Origin: Dyella sp. SG609
GTDB taxonomy: Bacteria > Pseudomonadota > Gammaproteobacteria > Xanthomonadales > Rhodanobacteraceae
DNA length: 64,000 nt
Assembly: GCF_012275375.1 (NCBI RefSeq)
Contig: NZ_JAAZQJ010000001.1
Coordinates: forward strand, 682,001-746,000
Reading direction: 5' to 3'
Shown here in pieces: positions 53,428 to 62,463 of this stretch (positions within the stretch are counted from its first letter, which is position 1; each line of letters begins with the position of its first letter). The notes beneath the pieces were generated by a model. The model saw only the letters and a list, made by a program, of their open reading frames with translations, was not told the origin of the DNA and ran no database searches. Made by a program: the position numbers and the translations under genes.

Positions 53428-56010
53428 ATGAAACTTCAGGAATATCGACGCAAGCGCAACTTCCGGCACACCGCCGAGCCGCCGCCCACGGCGCGCGCCA
53501 AGGCCGGCGGCAGCATCTTCGTGGTGCAGAAGCACGCGGCGCGGCGGCTGCACTACGACTTCCGCCTGGAGATCGACGGTGTGCTGAAGAGCTGGGCGGT
53601 GCCGAAGGAACCCAGCTTCGATCCTTCGGTAAAGCGCCTGGCGGTGGAGGTGGAAGACCATCCGCTGGCCTACGCGGATTTCGAAGGCGATATTCCCGAA
53701 GGCAACTACGGTGCCGGCCACGTGGATTGCTACGACCGCGGCGTGTGGTCCGCCGAGGGCGATGTCGACCAGCAGTTGCGCAAGGGACATCTGCATTTCA
53801 CCTTGCATGGGCAGCGGCTGAAAGGCAGCTGGCATCTGGTGCGCGGGCACCGCAAGGAGCGGCAACCGTCGTGGTTCCTGATCAAGGCGCACGACCGCTA
53901 TGCGGTCGAGGACGGCGAGGCAGCCGGGCCGGCGGCGAGCAAGAGCGCGAAGAAAGGCATGGCGAAGAAGACAGCGGGCAAGAAAGCGGTACCCGCCGCG
54001 GCGAAGCATGCCAAGGCCAGCCGCCAGCGCACCGCCCGGCGCGCCTCGCTCGCCACGCTGGCCAAGCAGGCCGCCGCGCTGCCGGGTGCGCGCAAGGCCG
54101 CCATCCAGGCCGAATACTTCGCGCCGGAACTGTGCCGCCTGGTCGAACAACCGCCCCGCGGCGACCAGTGGCTGCACGAAGTGAAATGGGACGGCTACCG
54201 CCTGCTCGCCGCCATCGCCGACGGCGAAGTCACCTTGTGGTCGCGCAACCGCATCGCCTGGACCGGCCGCGTGCCGGCCATCGTGCATGCGCTGGAGCTG
54301 CTGGGCCTGGACAGCGCGCGCCTGGACGGCGAGCTGATCGCCATCCGCCATGGGCACAGCGACTTCGGCACGCTGCAGCAGGTGCTGTCCGGCGAATCGC
54401 GCGCGCCGCTGATGTATGCGATCTTCGACCTGATCCATCTGCAGGGCCACGACCTCAGCCGCGCGCCGCTGCACGAGCGCAAGCAGCTGCTGCAGCGCCT
54501 GCTGGCCGCCGCGCCCGATACGCAGCACCAGCTGCTGTTCAGCGCCCACCACACCGGTGGCGGCGAGGGCATGTTGCAGCTGGCCGAAAAATGGAAGGTC
54601 GAAGGCATCGTCTCCAAGCTGGCCGACTCGCCCTACCGCGGCGGCCGCGGCGACGACTGGCGCAAGTCCAAGCTGATGCAAAGCGACGAGTTCGCGGTAG
54701 TCGGCTACACCCCGGGCAAGGGGACGCGCGAGGGTTTCGGTTCGCTGCTGCTGGGCCGGCCCAATGCCAAGGGCGGCTGGGATTTCGCCGGCCGCGTGGG
54801 CACGGGTTTTGGCGCGGAGCAGCTGCGGCAGATAGCCGCGCAACTGCGTCGGCACATACGCAAATCGCCGCCGGTGGAACAGGACACCATCGATCCCCTG
54901 CTGCGCCAGGCCACGTGGGTGGCGCCCGCCGTGGTGGTGGAGGTGTATTTTCGCGGCTACGGCAACCACGGCCTGCTGCGCCAGCCCAGCCTCAAGACGG
55001 TGCGCCTGGACAAGGACATCGGCGACCTGGGCCAGGGCGAGGGCGAGCGCGAGCGCGAACGCGAACGCGCATCCGCCGCATCGGCCAGGCCATCGAAACG
55101 CAGGCGCGGCGCCTCGTCCGCGCAGGAGCCAGCCATGGTGACCATTACCCATCCCGAGCGCGTGATCTATGCCGACCTGGGCATCACCAAGCAGGACGTC
55201 GCCGATTACTACCAGTCCGTGATGCCGGTGTTTCTGCCGGGCGTGGCCGGCCGGCCGGTCTCGGTGCTGCGCTGCCCCGAAGGCACCGCGGGCGACTGCT
55301 TCTTCCAGAAGCACATGATGAAAGGCCTGCACCACGTGCGCGGCGCGAAGCTGAAAGAACAGCGCGGCGACAGCGCGATCTATCTATGCCCCGACGACGC
55401 GGAGGCGGTGATGGAGCTGGTGCAGTTCGGCGTCCTCGAATTCCATCCCTGGGGTGCGCTGGCCAGCGATCCGGAGCACGCCGACGTGATGGTGTTCGAC
55501 CTCGACCCCGCGCCCGACGTGAAGTGGCCGCGCGTGGTGGCGGCCGCGCGCCTGGTGCGCAAGCTGCTGGGGCAGGTGGGCCTGGCGTCCTTCCTGCGCA
55601 CCACCGGCGGCAAGGGCCTGCACGTGGTGGTGCCGTTGCGCCCGGCCTGCGCGTGGGCGCAGGTCAAGGGCTTCGCGCATGCGTTTGCCGATGCCCTGGC
55701 GCGCGCCTGGCCGGACGAATTCATCGCCCAGGCCAGCAAGAGCCGCCGCGAAGGGCTGATCTTCGTCGACTACCTGCGCAATGCCCGCGGCTCGACCAGC
55801 ATCGCCTCGTACTCGCTGCGCGCGCGCAAGGGCGCGCCGGTGGCGATGCCGCTGCGCTGGGACGAGCTGGGGAAATTGAAAGGCGGCGATGCGTTCGATA
55901 TCCGCACGGCCGTGCAGCGGCTGAAGCGGCAGCGCAAGGATCCGTGGGAGGGCTTCGGCGAGATCGAGCAGGGCATCGAGGATATCGATGCAAGCCTGCT
56001 GTCGATGTAA
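53428..56010 (+). CDS. ligD: DNA ligase D, multidomain end-joining enzyme
   Basis: 860 residues in the order phosphoesterase-ligase-polymerase, the Pseudomonas-type arrangement. Phosphoesterase about 10-165 (FVVQKHAARRLHYDFRLE, GNYGAGHVDCYDRG); Lys/Ala-rich linker about 165-225; ATP-dependent ligase about 230-520 with adenylated Lys253 in EVKWDGYR; a charged linker (GEGERERERERASAAS) about 535-560; primase-polymerase about 570-860 with metal aspartates in VFDLDPAPD. It processes and seals ends held by Ku, often with ribonucleotide addition. The ku-ligD pair is bracketed by palindromic repeat copies 4 and 5. Confidence 0.97.
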   Translation: MKLQEYRRKRNFRHTAEPPPTARAKAGGSIFVVQKHAARRLHYDFRLEIDGVLKSWAVPKEPSFDPSVKRLAVEVEDHPLAYADFEGDIPEGNYGAGHVDCYDRGVWSAEGDVDQQLRKGHLHFTLHGQRLKGSWHLVRGHRKERQPSWFLIKAHDRYAVEDGEAAGPAASKSAKKGMAKKTAGKKAVPAAAKHAKASRQRTARRASLATLAKQAAALPGARKAAIQAEYFAPELCRLVEQPPRGDQWLHEVKWDGYRLLAAIADGEVTLWSRNRIAWTGRVPAIVHALELLGLDSARLDGELIAIRHGHSDFGTLQQVLSGESRAPLMYAIFDLIHLQGHDLSRAPLHERKQLLQRLLAAAPDTQHQLLFSAHHTGGGEGMLQLAEKWKVEGIVSKLADSPYRGGRGDDWRKSKLMQSDEFAVVGYTPGKGTREGFGSLLLGRPNAKGGWDFAGRVGTGFGAEQLRQIAAQLRRHIRKSPPVEQDTIDPLLRQATWVAPAVVVEVYFRGYGNHGLLRQPSLKTVRLDKDIGDLGQGEGERERERERASAASARPSKRRRGASSAQEPAMVTITHPERVIYADLGITKQDVADYYQSVMPVFLPGVAGRPVSVLRCPEGTAGDCFFQKHMMKGLHHVRGAKLKEQRGDSAIYLCPDDAEAVMELVQFGVLEFHPWGALASDPEHADVMVFDLDPAPDVKWPRVVAAARLVRKLLGQVGLASFLRTTGGKGLHVVVPLRPACAWAQVKGFAHAFADALARAWPDEFIAQASKSRREGLIFVDYLRNARGSTSIASYSLRARKGAPVAMPLRWDELGKLKGGDAFDIRTAVQRLKRQRKDPWEGFGEIEQGIEDIDASLLSM

Positions 56011-56028
56011 CCGATCTCGCGGTCCGCC

Positions 56029-56115
56029 GTAGGTTGGGGTGAGCGCAGCGAACCCCAACGCGGTGTTCCCGGTGCCGGGCACGTTGGGGTTCGCCTTTGG
56101 CTCACCCCAACCCAC
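56029..56115. repeat. palindromic intergenic element, copy 5 of 5
   Basis: 87 bp, GTAGGTTGGGGTGAGC to CTCACCCCAACCCAC; the last arm has one change (CCCAC for CCTAC). It lies between convergent ligD and the DUF2383 gene. Confidence 0.93.
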
Positions 56116-56138
56116 GCCATGCGTAGCGGGTGCCGTGC

Positions 56139-56591
56139 TTACGAATGCAGCATGTGCTTCATCCGGCTCATCTGATCGTGTCCGCTGCGCACCGAGATAT
56201 TCGCGTCGGCGATGATGGCCTTCGTATCCTGCGTCACCTCGCCATCCTCCAGCGCGTGCTCGAACTTGTGCTTGATGTGGTCCTCGCCGCGTTCGACCTC
56301 GTCGATCACTGCCGCGTCGCTCTTGCTCAGGCTGTTGCGCAGATTGGTGAATACCCGATGCGCCGAGGCCAGTACGGTGCCGCTGTCCTCCGGCTTGCCG
56401 CCGAGGAAGGCCACGCGCTGCTGCAGCTTGCCCACCACCTGTTCGCGCTCGGCCGCGCGGTCGCGGAACAGGCTGGCCAACTGCGAGCTCTTGGCGTCCT
56501 TGGACGCTTCGGCGTAGCCGTCGGCGCTGTCGAGCGTGGTGGCGATGAGGTCGTTGAGAACCTTGACGTCGTGCTGGTTGGTGGCAGTCAT
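56139..56591 (-). CDS. DUF2383 (PA2169-like) four-helix protein
   Basis: 150 residues, all helical in pattern. The family signature runs through VKVLNDLIATTLDSADGY, LFRDRAAEREQVVGKLQQRV, then a second pair of helices with IDEVERGEDHIKHKFEHAL. The ferritin-like helical bundle carries Glu/His positions but no confirmed metal site. The P. aeruginosa relative is stress- and anaerobiosis-associated; the biochemical role is unknown. AGCGGAGAC is a weak ribosome binding site. Divergent from the DUF3309 gene. Confidence 0.85.
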   Translation of the reverse strand: MTATNQHDVKVLNDLIATTLDSADGYAEASKDAKSSQLASLFRDRAAEREQVVGKLQQRVAFLGGKPEDSGTVLASAHRVFTNLRNSLSKSDAAVIDEVERGEDHIKHKFEHALEDGEVTQDTKAIIADANISVRSGHDQMSRMKHMLHS

Positions 56592-56643
56592 GGATAGTCT
56601 CCGCTAAGGGGGGGATGAATGTCCGGTGGCGGACGGCGCCGCA

Positions 56644-56659
56644 TGGCACGGTTGCTGCT
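56644..56659 (+). promoter_or_regulatory. sigma-54-like site before the DUF3309 gene
   Basis: TGGCAC-N5-CTGCT keeps the GG and GC at the -24/-12 spacing and differs from TTGCT at one base. It ends 35 bases before the ATG at 56695, similar to the site before 58713. Weaker than that site and possibly chance. Confidence 0.35.
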
Positions 56660-56694
56660 GCGTTCAAGCTGCCACCGAAGACAGGAGAAACGTC

Positions 56695-56853
56695 ATGTCG
56701 TTGTCGATGATCCTCTTGATCGTGCTCGTTCTGTTGCTGATCGGTGCCGTGCCGGCCTGGCCCTACAGCCGTGCCTGGGGTTACGGGCCCAGCGGCGGAC
56801 TCGGCGTACTGCTGATCATCGTGATCGTGCTGCTCCTGATGGGCGTGCTGTGA
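56695..56853 (+). CDS. DUF3309 small membrane protein
   Basis: 52 residues with two hydrophobic helices (MILLIVLVLLLIGAVPAW and LGVLLIIVIVLLLMGVL) joined by YSRAWGYGPSGG. The WPYSRAWGYGPSGG turn is the family hallmark of this widespread two-helix protein, which is often upregulated or encoded next to stress genes. CAGGAGAAAC precedes the ATG; the upstream in-frame start would not give the family N-terminus. Function unknown. Confidence 0.9.
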   Translation: MSLSMILLIVLVLLLIGAVPAWPYSRAWGYGPSGGLGVLLIIVIVLLLMGVL

Positions 56854-57119
56854 ACCCTCACGCCTCGCCGATGCGGCGGCAGTGCCGCCGCATCGGGTAT
56901 CGCAACATCCATGCCAGCGTTCGCCAGCGCGTCGTTGGCGCCAGGGCGGCGCGCGGCCGCGCGGATGGCTGCGCGCTGCTGGTAGTAAGTGCAAGCGAAG
57001 GAAGAAATTACACGCCGGCTCTCGCGCCGGCCGGGCCGGCGGACACGGCGTGGCGACGCGCTGTCGACCATGCGTTCACCGGCGGGAACAGGGAGGCTCG
57101 TCATGGCCTGGTGCCGCAC

Positions 57120-58472
57120 CTAGGGCTTGTGTGCCAGCTCGTCGTCGGTCGACGCGTAGCGGGCGAGCTTGTTGTAGATGGTCTTGAGGCTGATGCCCAG
57201 CACGTCGGCGGTGCGCGCCTTGTCGTAGTTGAAGTACTCCAGCGTGCCGAGCAGCGCGCGCTTTTCCATTTCCTCCAGCGACATGCCCACGTGCATGTCG
57301 AAGCGGGTGCGGTCGCGCAGCGGCGCGTCCATCGCCTGCAGCGACGCGGGTATGTCGATCGAATCTTCCGCCAGCACGAAGGCGCGCTGGATCACGTGGC
57401 GGAGTTCGCGCACATTGCCGGGCCAATGGTGCGCCAGCAGCCGCGTCATGGCGTCGGCGGAAAACTGCTTGTTGGTGCCATAGCGCTCGTTGAGCCGCTC
57501 CAGCAGGTGCGCCGCGACATAGGGAATGTCGTCCGGATGCTCGCGCAGCGCCGGCATGCGGATGGGAAAGTCCATCAGCCGGTAGTACAGGTCCTGGCGC
57601 AGCAGGCCCTGGTCGACCGCCTCCGCCGGCACGCGGTTGCAGGCCGCCACCACGCGCACGTCCACCGGCTGGCTCTTGTTCGAGCCGACGCGGGTGACGC
57701 GCCGTTCCTCCAGCACGCGCAGCAGATGCGTCTGCAGCGCCAGGGGCATCTCGGTGAATTCGTCCAGGAACAAGGTGCCGCCCTCGGCCTGTTCGAAATA
57801 GCCGGCATGGTCGCGCACCGCTCCGGTAAAGCTGCCGCGCTCGTGGCCGAACATCTCGCTGGGCAGCAGCTCCGGCGCCACCGCGCCGCAGTTCACCGCC
57901 ACGAAGCGGCCCTTGCGCCCGCTCAATTCATGTACGGCGCGCGCGGCCAGTTCCTTGCCGGTGCCGCTCTCGCCGTGGATCAGTACGGTTATGTCCATCG
58001 GTGCCACACGCTCGATCTTCTCGAACACCGCGCGCATCGCGCGGCTATGCCCGATCAGCGCGCCGCAGTGCGTCTGCTGGCCTTCGCCGGCCTGGCGCAG
58101 GGCGGCGCTGGCACGCGCGCGATCCAGCAGTTCCTCGAGCTTGTCGCCGCGGATCGGCTTGACCAGGTAGTCCGCCGCGGGCAGCCGCACCGTGCGGATC
58201 GCCGTGTCCACCGTGGGGAAGCCGGTAAGCACGATGGCCTGGCCATGGCGCGACAGTGCGATGCGTTCGAGCAGATCCAGGCCATTGCCGTCGGGCAGAG
58301 AGACATCGATCAAAGCCAGGTCGTAGGTATGCGCCGTGGCCGCATCGCTCGCCGCGGCGAAACTGGCGGCGGAGATCACCTTGCAACCCTTGAGTTTCGC
58401 GTGGGCCGTCGTCGCCTGCAGGCATCCGGGATCGTCGTCGACCAGCAAGATCATGGGTGCAATGGATGTCAT
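57120..58472 (-). CDS. NtrC-family sigma-54 response regulator
   Basis: 450 residues from MTSIAPMILLVDDD. Receiver about 6-120 with Asp12-14 and phospho-acceptor Asp56 (LIDVSLPDGNG). AAA+ domain about 140-375: Walker A GESGTGKE, GSFTGA (a tolerated variant of GAFTGA, which contacts sigma-54), Walker B GGTLFLDEFTEMP, and arginine-finger region. C-terminal Fis-type helix-turn-helix (YDKARTADVLGISLKTIYNKLARY). It should drive open-complex formation at sigma-54 promoters. One such promoter lies in the divergent intergenic region. No cognate kinase adjoins, though an orphan hybrid kinase is 1.4 kb away. Confidence 0.93.
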   Translation of the reverse strand: MTSIAPMILLVDDDPGCLQATTAHAKLKGCKVISAASFAAASDAATAHTYDLALIDVSLPDGNGLDLLERIALSRHGQAIVLTGFPTVDTAIRTVRLPAADYLVKPIRGDKLEELLDRARASAALRQAGEGQQTHCGALIGHSRAMRAVFEKIERVAPMDITVLIHGESGTGKELAARAVHELSGRKGRFVAVNCGAVAPELLPSEMFGHERGSFTGAVRDHAGYFEQAEGGTLFLDEFTEMPLALQTHLLRVLEERRVTRVGSNKSQPVDVRVVAACNRVPAEAVDQGLLRQDLYYRLMDFPIRMPALREHPDDIPYVAAHLLERLNERYGTNKQFSADAMTRLLAHHWPGNVRELRHVIQRAFVLAEDSIDIPASLQAMDAPLRDRTRFDMHVGMSLEEMEKRALLGTLEYFNYDKARTADVLGISLKTIYNKLARYASTDDELAHKP

Positions 58473-58563
58473 GGAGTTCTCAAGCGGGCGTGAGCCGGCG
58501 AGGCGCGCCGCCGTGCGGCCGGGCGTTGCCGGAATGCCGCGGAAACCGGGGCGTTCCGCGGAA

Positions 58564-58612
58564 GAGGTGTGTCGTGCGCTATCGATGGTGCATGGGCTCG
58601 GGTGCACACCTC
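58564..58612. promoter_or_regulatory. inverted repeat, candidate activator-binding site
   Basis: GAGGTGTG (58564-58571) and CACACCTC (58605-58612) are exact 8-bp complements 33 bases apart. They end about 44 bases upstream of the sigma-54 promoter and lie in the intergenic region of the NtrC-type gene, where an enhancer site would be expected. Confidence 0.4.
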
Positions 58613-58655
58613 GTCTAAATCGCGTGGACAGGCCGACACAGCATCCGTGATCCGA

Positions 58656-58671
58656 TGGCACACCGTTTGCT
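58656..58671 (+). promoter_or_regulatory. sigma-54 promoter (-24/-12)
   Basis: TGGCAC-N5-TTGCT exactly matches the sigma-54 consensus, with GG (58657-58658) and GC (58669-58670) at the right spacing. Transcription should begin near 58682. The downstream gene starts at 58713 and a divergent NtrC-type activator begins at 58472. Confidence 0.8.
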
Positions 58672-58712
58672 GCGCAGGAAGCGGTGCGTTTGCCGCGCGC
58701 GCAGGAGAGGCG

Positions 58713-59096
58713 ATGTCCGAATTACCCGTAGTGATGCTGGTGCCCGATGCGCGCGGCGAGGTGGAACGCGCGGCGCAACGCCTGCGCGAGGCTGGCTTGC
58801 GCAACCCCATGGTGCACCTGCGCAGCCTCGACGATCTCGCGCCATGGCGCAGGCAGCATCCGTGGGAGATCGCCTTCCTGATCGTCCCCGCGGAGTCCTG
58901 CAGCGAATACCTGGCCGGCGATGCGGCGCGTCCGTTGCCGGCCTATCCGGTCTTCGCGCTGCACAGCATCGGCGGCCGGCTGATGGCTTCGGTGTGGTCG
59001 TCGCCGGGTGCGGACGCCGCGTCGCCGGTGCCGTTCGACGCGCGCGGCGTGGTGCGCTCCCTGCACAAGCTGGGCCTGCGCTGGCTGGTGATCTGA
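58713..59096 (+). CDS. degenerate receiver-domain protein
   Basis: 127 residues from the ATG after AGGAGAGG. The layout follows stand-alone receivers of the Rcp type: first strand VVMLVPDARGEVE, helix and AGLRNPMVHLRSLDDL, central strand IAFLIVPAES, late PVPFDARGVVRSL. The acidic pair is reduced and no Asp occupies the phospho-acceptor position (residues IVPAES). The conserved Lys before Pro-Phe is also missing. It is probably a pseudo-receiver that works by binding. Expression appears to depend on the sigma-54 promoter 41 bases upstream. Confidence 0.55.
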   Translation: MSELPVVMLVPDARGEVERAAQRLREAGLRNPMVHLRSLDDLAPWRRQHPWEIAFLIVPAESCSEYLAGDAARPLPAYPVFALHSIGGRLMASVWSSPGADAASPVPFDARGVVRSLHKLGLRWLVI

Positions 59097-59759
<663 letters not shown>

Positions 59760-59788
59760 CTGGCCTGCGCCGGCGTTGCATCCCTTAA

Positions 59789-59814
59789 GTCATGCCGGCC
59801 TGCGCCGGCATGAC
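59789..59814. repeat. GTCATGCCGGC hairpin element
   Basis: Perfect 11-bp arms GTCATGCCGGC / GCCGGCATGAC with a 4-base loop. It lies between convergent genes, so it may act as a terminator for either despite lacking a T-run. A relative (CGTCATTCCGG...) occurs at about 46931. Confidence 0.7.
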
Positions 59815-59840
59815 GGAAGATGCCGGCCAAGCGCCTGGCT

Positions 59841-61913
59841 TCAATCGACCCCGGCCAGCGTGTAGATCTTGCTGAGCAAGGCGCCCATATCGAACGGCTT
59901 GGTCAGCATGTCCATGCCTTCCCGCAGCGGCGGCCCCTGCTGCAGCACCCACGAATCCGCATAGCCGGTAGTGAACAGCACGCGCAGGCCCTGCCGGTGC
60001 GGCGGTGCCTTGTCGATCATCATGCGGCCGTTGATGCCGGGCAGGCCGATGTCGGCGATGGCCAGGTCCAGCGGCTGCGGCGAACGCAGGATCTCCAGTC
60101 CGCGGTAGCCGTTGTCCGCCTCGATCACCGCGAAGCCCATCTCGCGCAGGCGCAGCGCCACCGGTTCGCGCACGGCCGGTTCGTCCTCCACCAGCAGGAT
60201 GGTCGGCTGGCCTTCGAGCTTGCGCGGCCGCGGCGGCTCCGGCACGGCGACGCTCTCGGTGGCCTGGCCGGTGGGCAGGTAAAGCGTCACCGTGGTGCCG
60301 CGGCCCGGTTCGCTGCGTATGCGCACGCTGCCGCCGGACTGCACCGCGAAGCCGTACACCATCGACAGCCCAAGGCCGGTGCCATGGTCCTTGGGCTTGG
60401 TGGTGAAGAACGGATCCATCGCGCGCTTGAGCGTGGCCTCGTCCATGCCGCAGCCGTTGTCGCTGATTGCGATGGCCACGTAGCGGCCGCGGGCCAGATG
60501 CGGCACTTGCGGCGGGCTGCCGGCGTTGTCGAGCTGGCCGATGGTGATGGCGAGCAGGCCGCCGTCGCGCATGGCGTCGCGCGCATTGATCGCCAGGTTG
60601 AGCAGGGAGCTTTCGAAATGATGCGGGTCGCACAGCACCAGGCAGGGTTCGCGCGGGAAATCCAGGCGCAGCGTGATCGACTCGCCGATGGTCTGGCGCA
60701 GCAGCTGCTCCATGCCCAGGATCGATTCGCGCACGTCCACCGAGCGCGTCACCAGCGGCTGGCGCCGCGCGAACGCCAGCAGGCGGTGGGTAAGGGTGGC
60801 GGCGCGGTCGGCGGCGCTGTGCGCGTTGTCGATAAAGCGCACGGTGTCCGGCAGCACGCCCTGGCCCGCGCGCAGCCTGGCCACTTCCAGCGAGCCGATG
60901 ATCCCCTGCAGCAGATTGTTGAAGTCGTGCGCGATGCCGCTGGTCAGCTGGCCCAGCGCCTCGATCTTCTGCGCCTGGAACAGCTGTGCGCGCGCCTCTT
61001 CCAGATGCCGCTCGCTGTCGCGGCGCTCGCTCACGTCGCGGATCACCAGGGCGAAGCCGAGCAGCCGGTTGGACTGGTCGTGCACCGCGTCGACGATCAC
61101 GCAGGCCTCGAAGCGGCTGCCGTCGCTGCGCATCTGCAGGCATTCGGCGGCGGCCTTGCCTTCGGCGCGCGCTTCGTCCAGCAGCCGCCGCGGCAGGCCG
61201 GTTTCGACGTCCTCCGGCGCGAAGAACGTGGCGTAGTGGCGGCCGACCACGTCCTCGGCCTGGAAACCGTTCACCCGCCGCACGCCGCGGTTCCATTCGG
61301 TGACCAGGCCTTCCACGTTGAGCATGCAGATCGCGCAGTCCGACACGCTGTTGACGAACAGGCGGAAGCGCCGCTCGCTCTCGCGCAGTTTTTCCTCGGC
61401 CATGCGCCGGTCGGTCATGTCGCGCAGCATCTTGGCGTAGCCGATCAGTTCGCCGTGTTCGTCGCGGATCGCGTCCAGCGCCACATAGGCCCAGAAGCGG
61501 TGGCCGTTCTTGCGCACGCGCCAGGCTTCCTCCGCATGACGGCCAACGCGCGCGGCAATGGCCAGCGCATATTCCTCGCGGTGGGCGCGGCGTTCGGCGG
61601 CCGGGTAGAACATGGCGGCGGACTGGCCGATCACCTCGTCCGGCCGGTAGCCCAGGATGCGTTCAGCGCCCTTGTTCCAGCTGACGATGCGGCCGTGCGC
61701 GTCCAGCATGTAGATCGCGTAGTCGACGATCGAATGCACGAGCAGTTCGTAGGAAAGCGGGGTGGCGGTCGGCACGGGAAGCTCCGTGGACTGGCCAGGT
61801 TCGGAATGGCCCGCCGGTGCCAGTCCAAGCTCGCCGGAGGCCGGTTCGCCGCCGGCGCCGTGGCCCGTGGGCGGCCTTGTCGCATCGCGTTGCCGGCGGT
61901 CCGTCCCGGTCAC
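59841..61913 (-). CDS. PAS-PAS hybrid histidine kinase with receiver
   Basis: 690 residues from a GTG that overlaps the stop of the receiver gene (GTGA); a TTG 6 codons upstream is the alternative. Two PAS domains (about 45-165 and 180-300), a HisKA helix with the phospho-accepting His in GIAHDFNNLLQGI, a HATPase domain (NLAINARDAM, DNGCGMD, GTGLGLSMVYGF), then a C-terminal receiver (ILLVEDEPAVREP, LAIADIGLPGINGR, TTGYAD, LTKPFD). No membrane segments, so the signal is cytoplasmic. Both PAS domains lack an obvious haem or flavin signature. It is translationally coupled to the preceding receiver gene. Confidence 0.92.
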   Translation of the reverse strand: MTGTDRRQRDATRPPTGHGAGGEPASGELGLAPAGHSEPGQSTELPVPTATPLSYELLVHSIVDYAIYMLDAHGRIVSWNKGAERILGYRPDEVIGQSAAMFYPAAERRAHREEYALAIAARVGRHAEEAWRVRKNGHRFWAYVALDAIRDEHGELIGYAKMLRDMTDRRMAEEKLRESERRFRLFVNSVSDCAICMLNVEGLVTEWNRGVRRVNGFQAEDVVGRHYATFFAPEDVETGLPRRLLDEARAEGKAAAECLQMRSDGSRFEACVIVDAVHDQSNRLLGFALVIRDVSERRDSERHLEEARAQLFQAQKIEALGQLTSGIAHDFNNLLQGIIGSLEVARLRAGQGVLPDTVRFIDNAHSAADRAATLTHRLLAFARRQPLVTRSVDVRESILGMEQLLRQTIGESITLRLDFPREPCLVLCDPHHFESSLLNLAINARDAMRDGGLLAITIGQLDNAGSPPQVPHLARGRYVAIAISDNGCGMDEATLKRAMDPFFTTKPKDHGTGLGLSMVYGFAVQSGGSVRIRSEPGRGTTVTLYLPTGQATESVAVPEPPRPRKLEGQPTILLVEDEPAVREPVALRLREMGFAVIEADNGYRGLEILRSPQPLDLAIADIGLPGINGRMMIDKAPPHRQGLRVLFTTGYADSWVLQQGPPLREGMDMLTKPFDMGALLSKIYTLAGVD

Positions 61914-62305
61914 GAGGCCTGCGCGTGCCAATGCGAAGCGTCACCGGCGGCGCGGCCGCAGGCCTCGTCGATCGCCGACAGCAGCTGGCGGCGCCCGTAG
62001 GGCTTGGGCAGGAAGGTGGCATGCGGATGCGACCAGCCGCTGAACGGGTCCATGTCGCCGGACACCACCACCATCGCCGCGCGCGAGCCTTGCGCGCGCA
62101 GCTTGTCCACCAGGGCGGTACCGCTCATGCCATTGCCCAGGTTCACGTCGGTGAACACGATGTCGATGTCGTCGCGCGACAGCGCCACGCGAAAGCCTTC
62201 TTCCGCGTTGCGCGCATGCAGTACCTGGTAGCCCGAGGAAATCAGCAGGACGCTGGTGACTTCCAGGATTTCGGGCTCGTCTTCGATAACCAGGATGGTG
62301 GACAT
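61910..62305 (-). CDS. single-domain response regulator
   Basis: 131 residues, a receiver domain only: ILVIEDEPEILEVTS, phospho-acceptor Asp in IVFTDVNLGNGMSG, Ser/Thr in VVVSGD and Lys in FLPKPYGR. There is no output domain, so it acts by phosphotransfer or protein contact. It precedes the PAS hybrid kinase in the same operon with a 4-base overlap, which makes the kinase its obvious partner. Start at MSTILVIED; a longer frame upstream is shadow sequence. Confidence 0.9.
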   Translation of the reverse strand: MSTILVIEDEPEILEVTSVLLISSGYQVLHARNAEEGFRVALSRDDIDIVFTDVNLGNGMSGTALVDKLRAQGSRAAMVVVSGDMDPFSGWSHPHATFLPKPYGRRQLLSAIDEACGRAAGDASHWHAQAS

Positions 62306-62463
62306 GGCGGGTATCGCATGCAGCGGATGGGGCTTGGGGACTGTAGCGGCACGCGCAGTCATGGCGGCGTGATGGCAGCGTGCATGGCTTGCCGGGCCGC
62401 GCAGCGCCGCGCGGCCTGATCCATGCAAAGAACGCAGCCGGGCGGCAATATTTTCAGTGCGCG

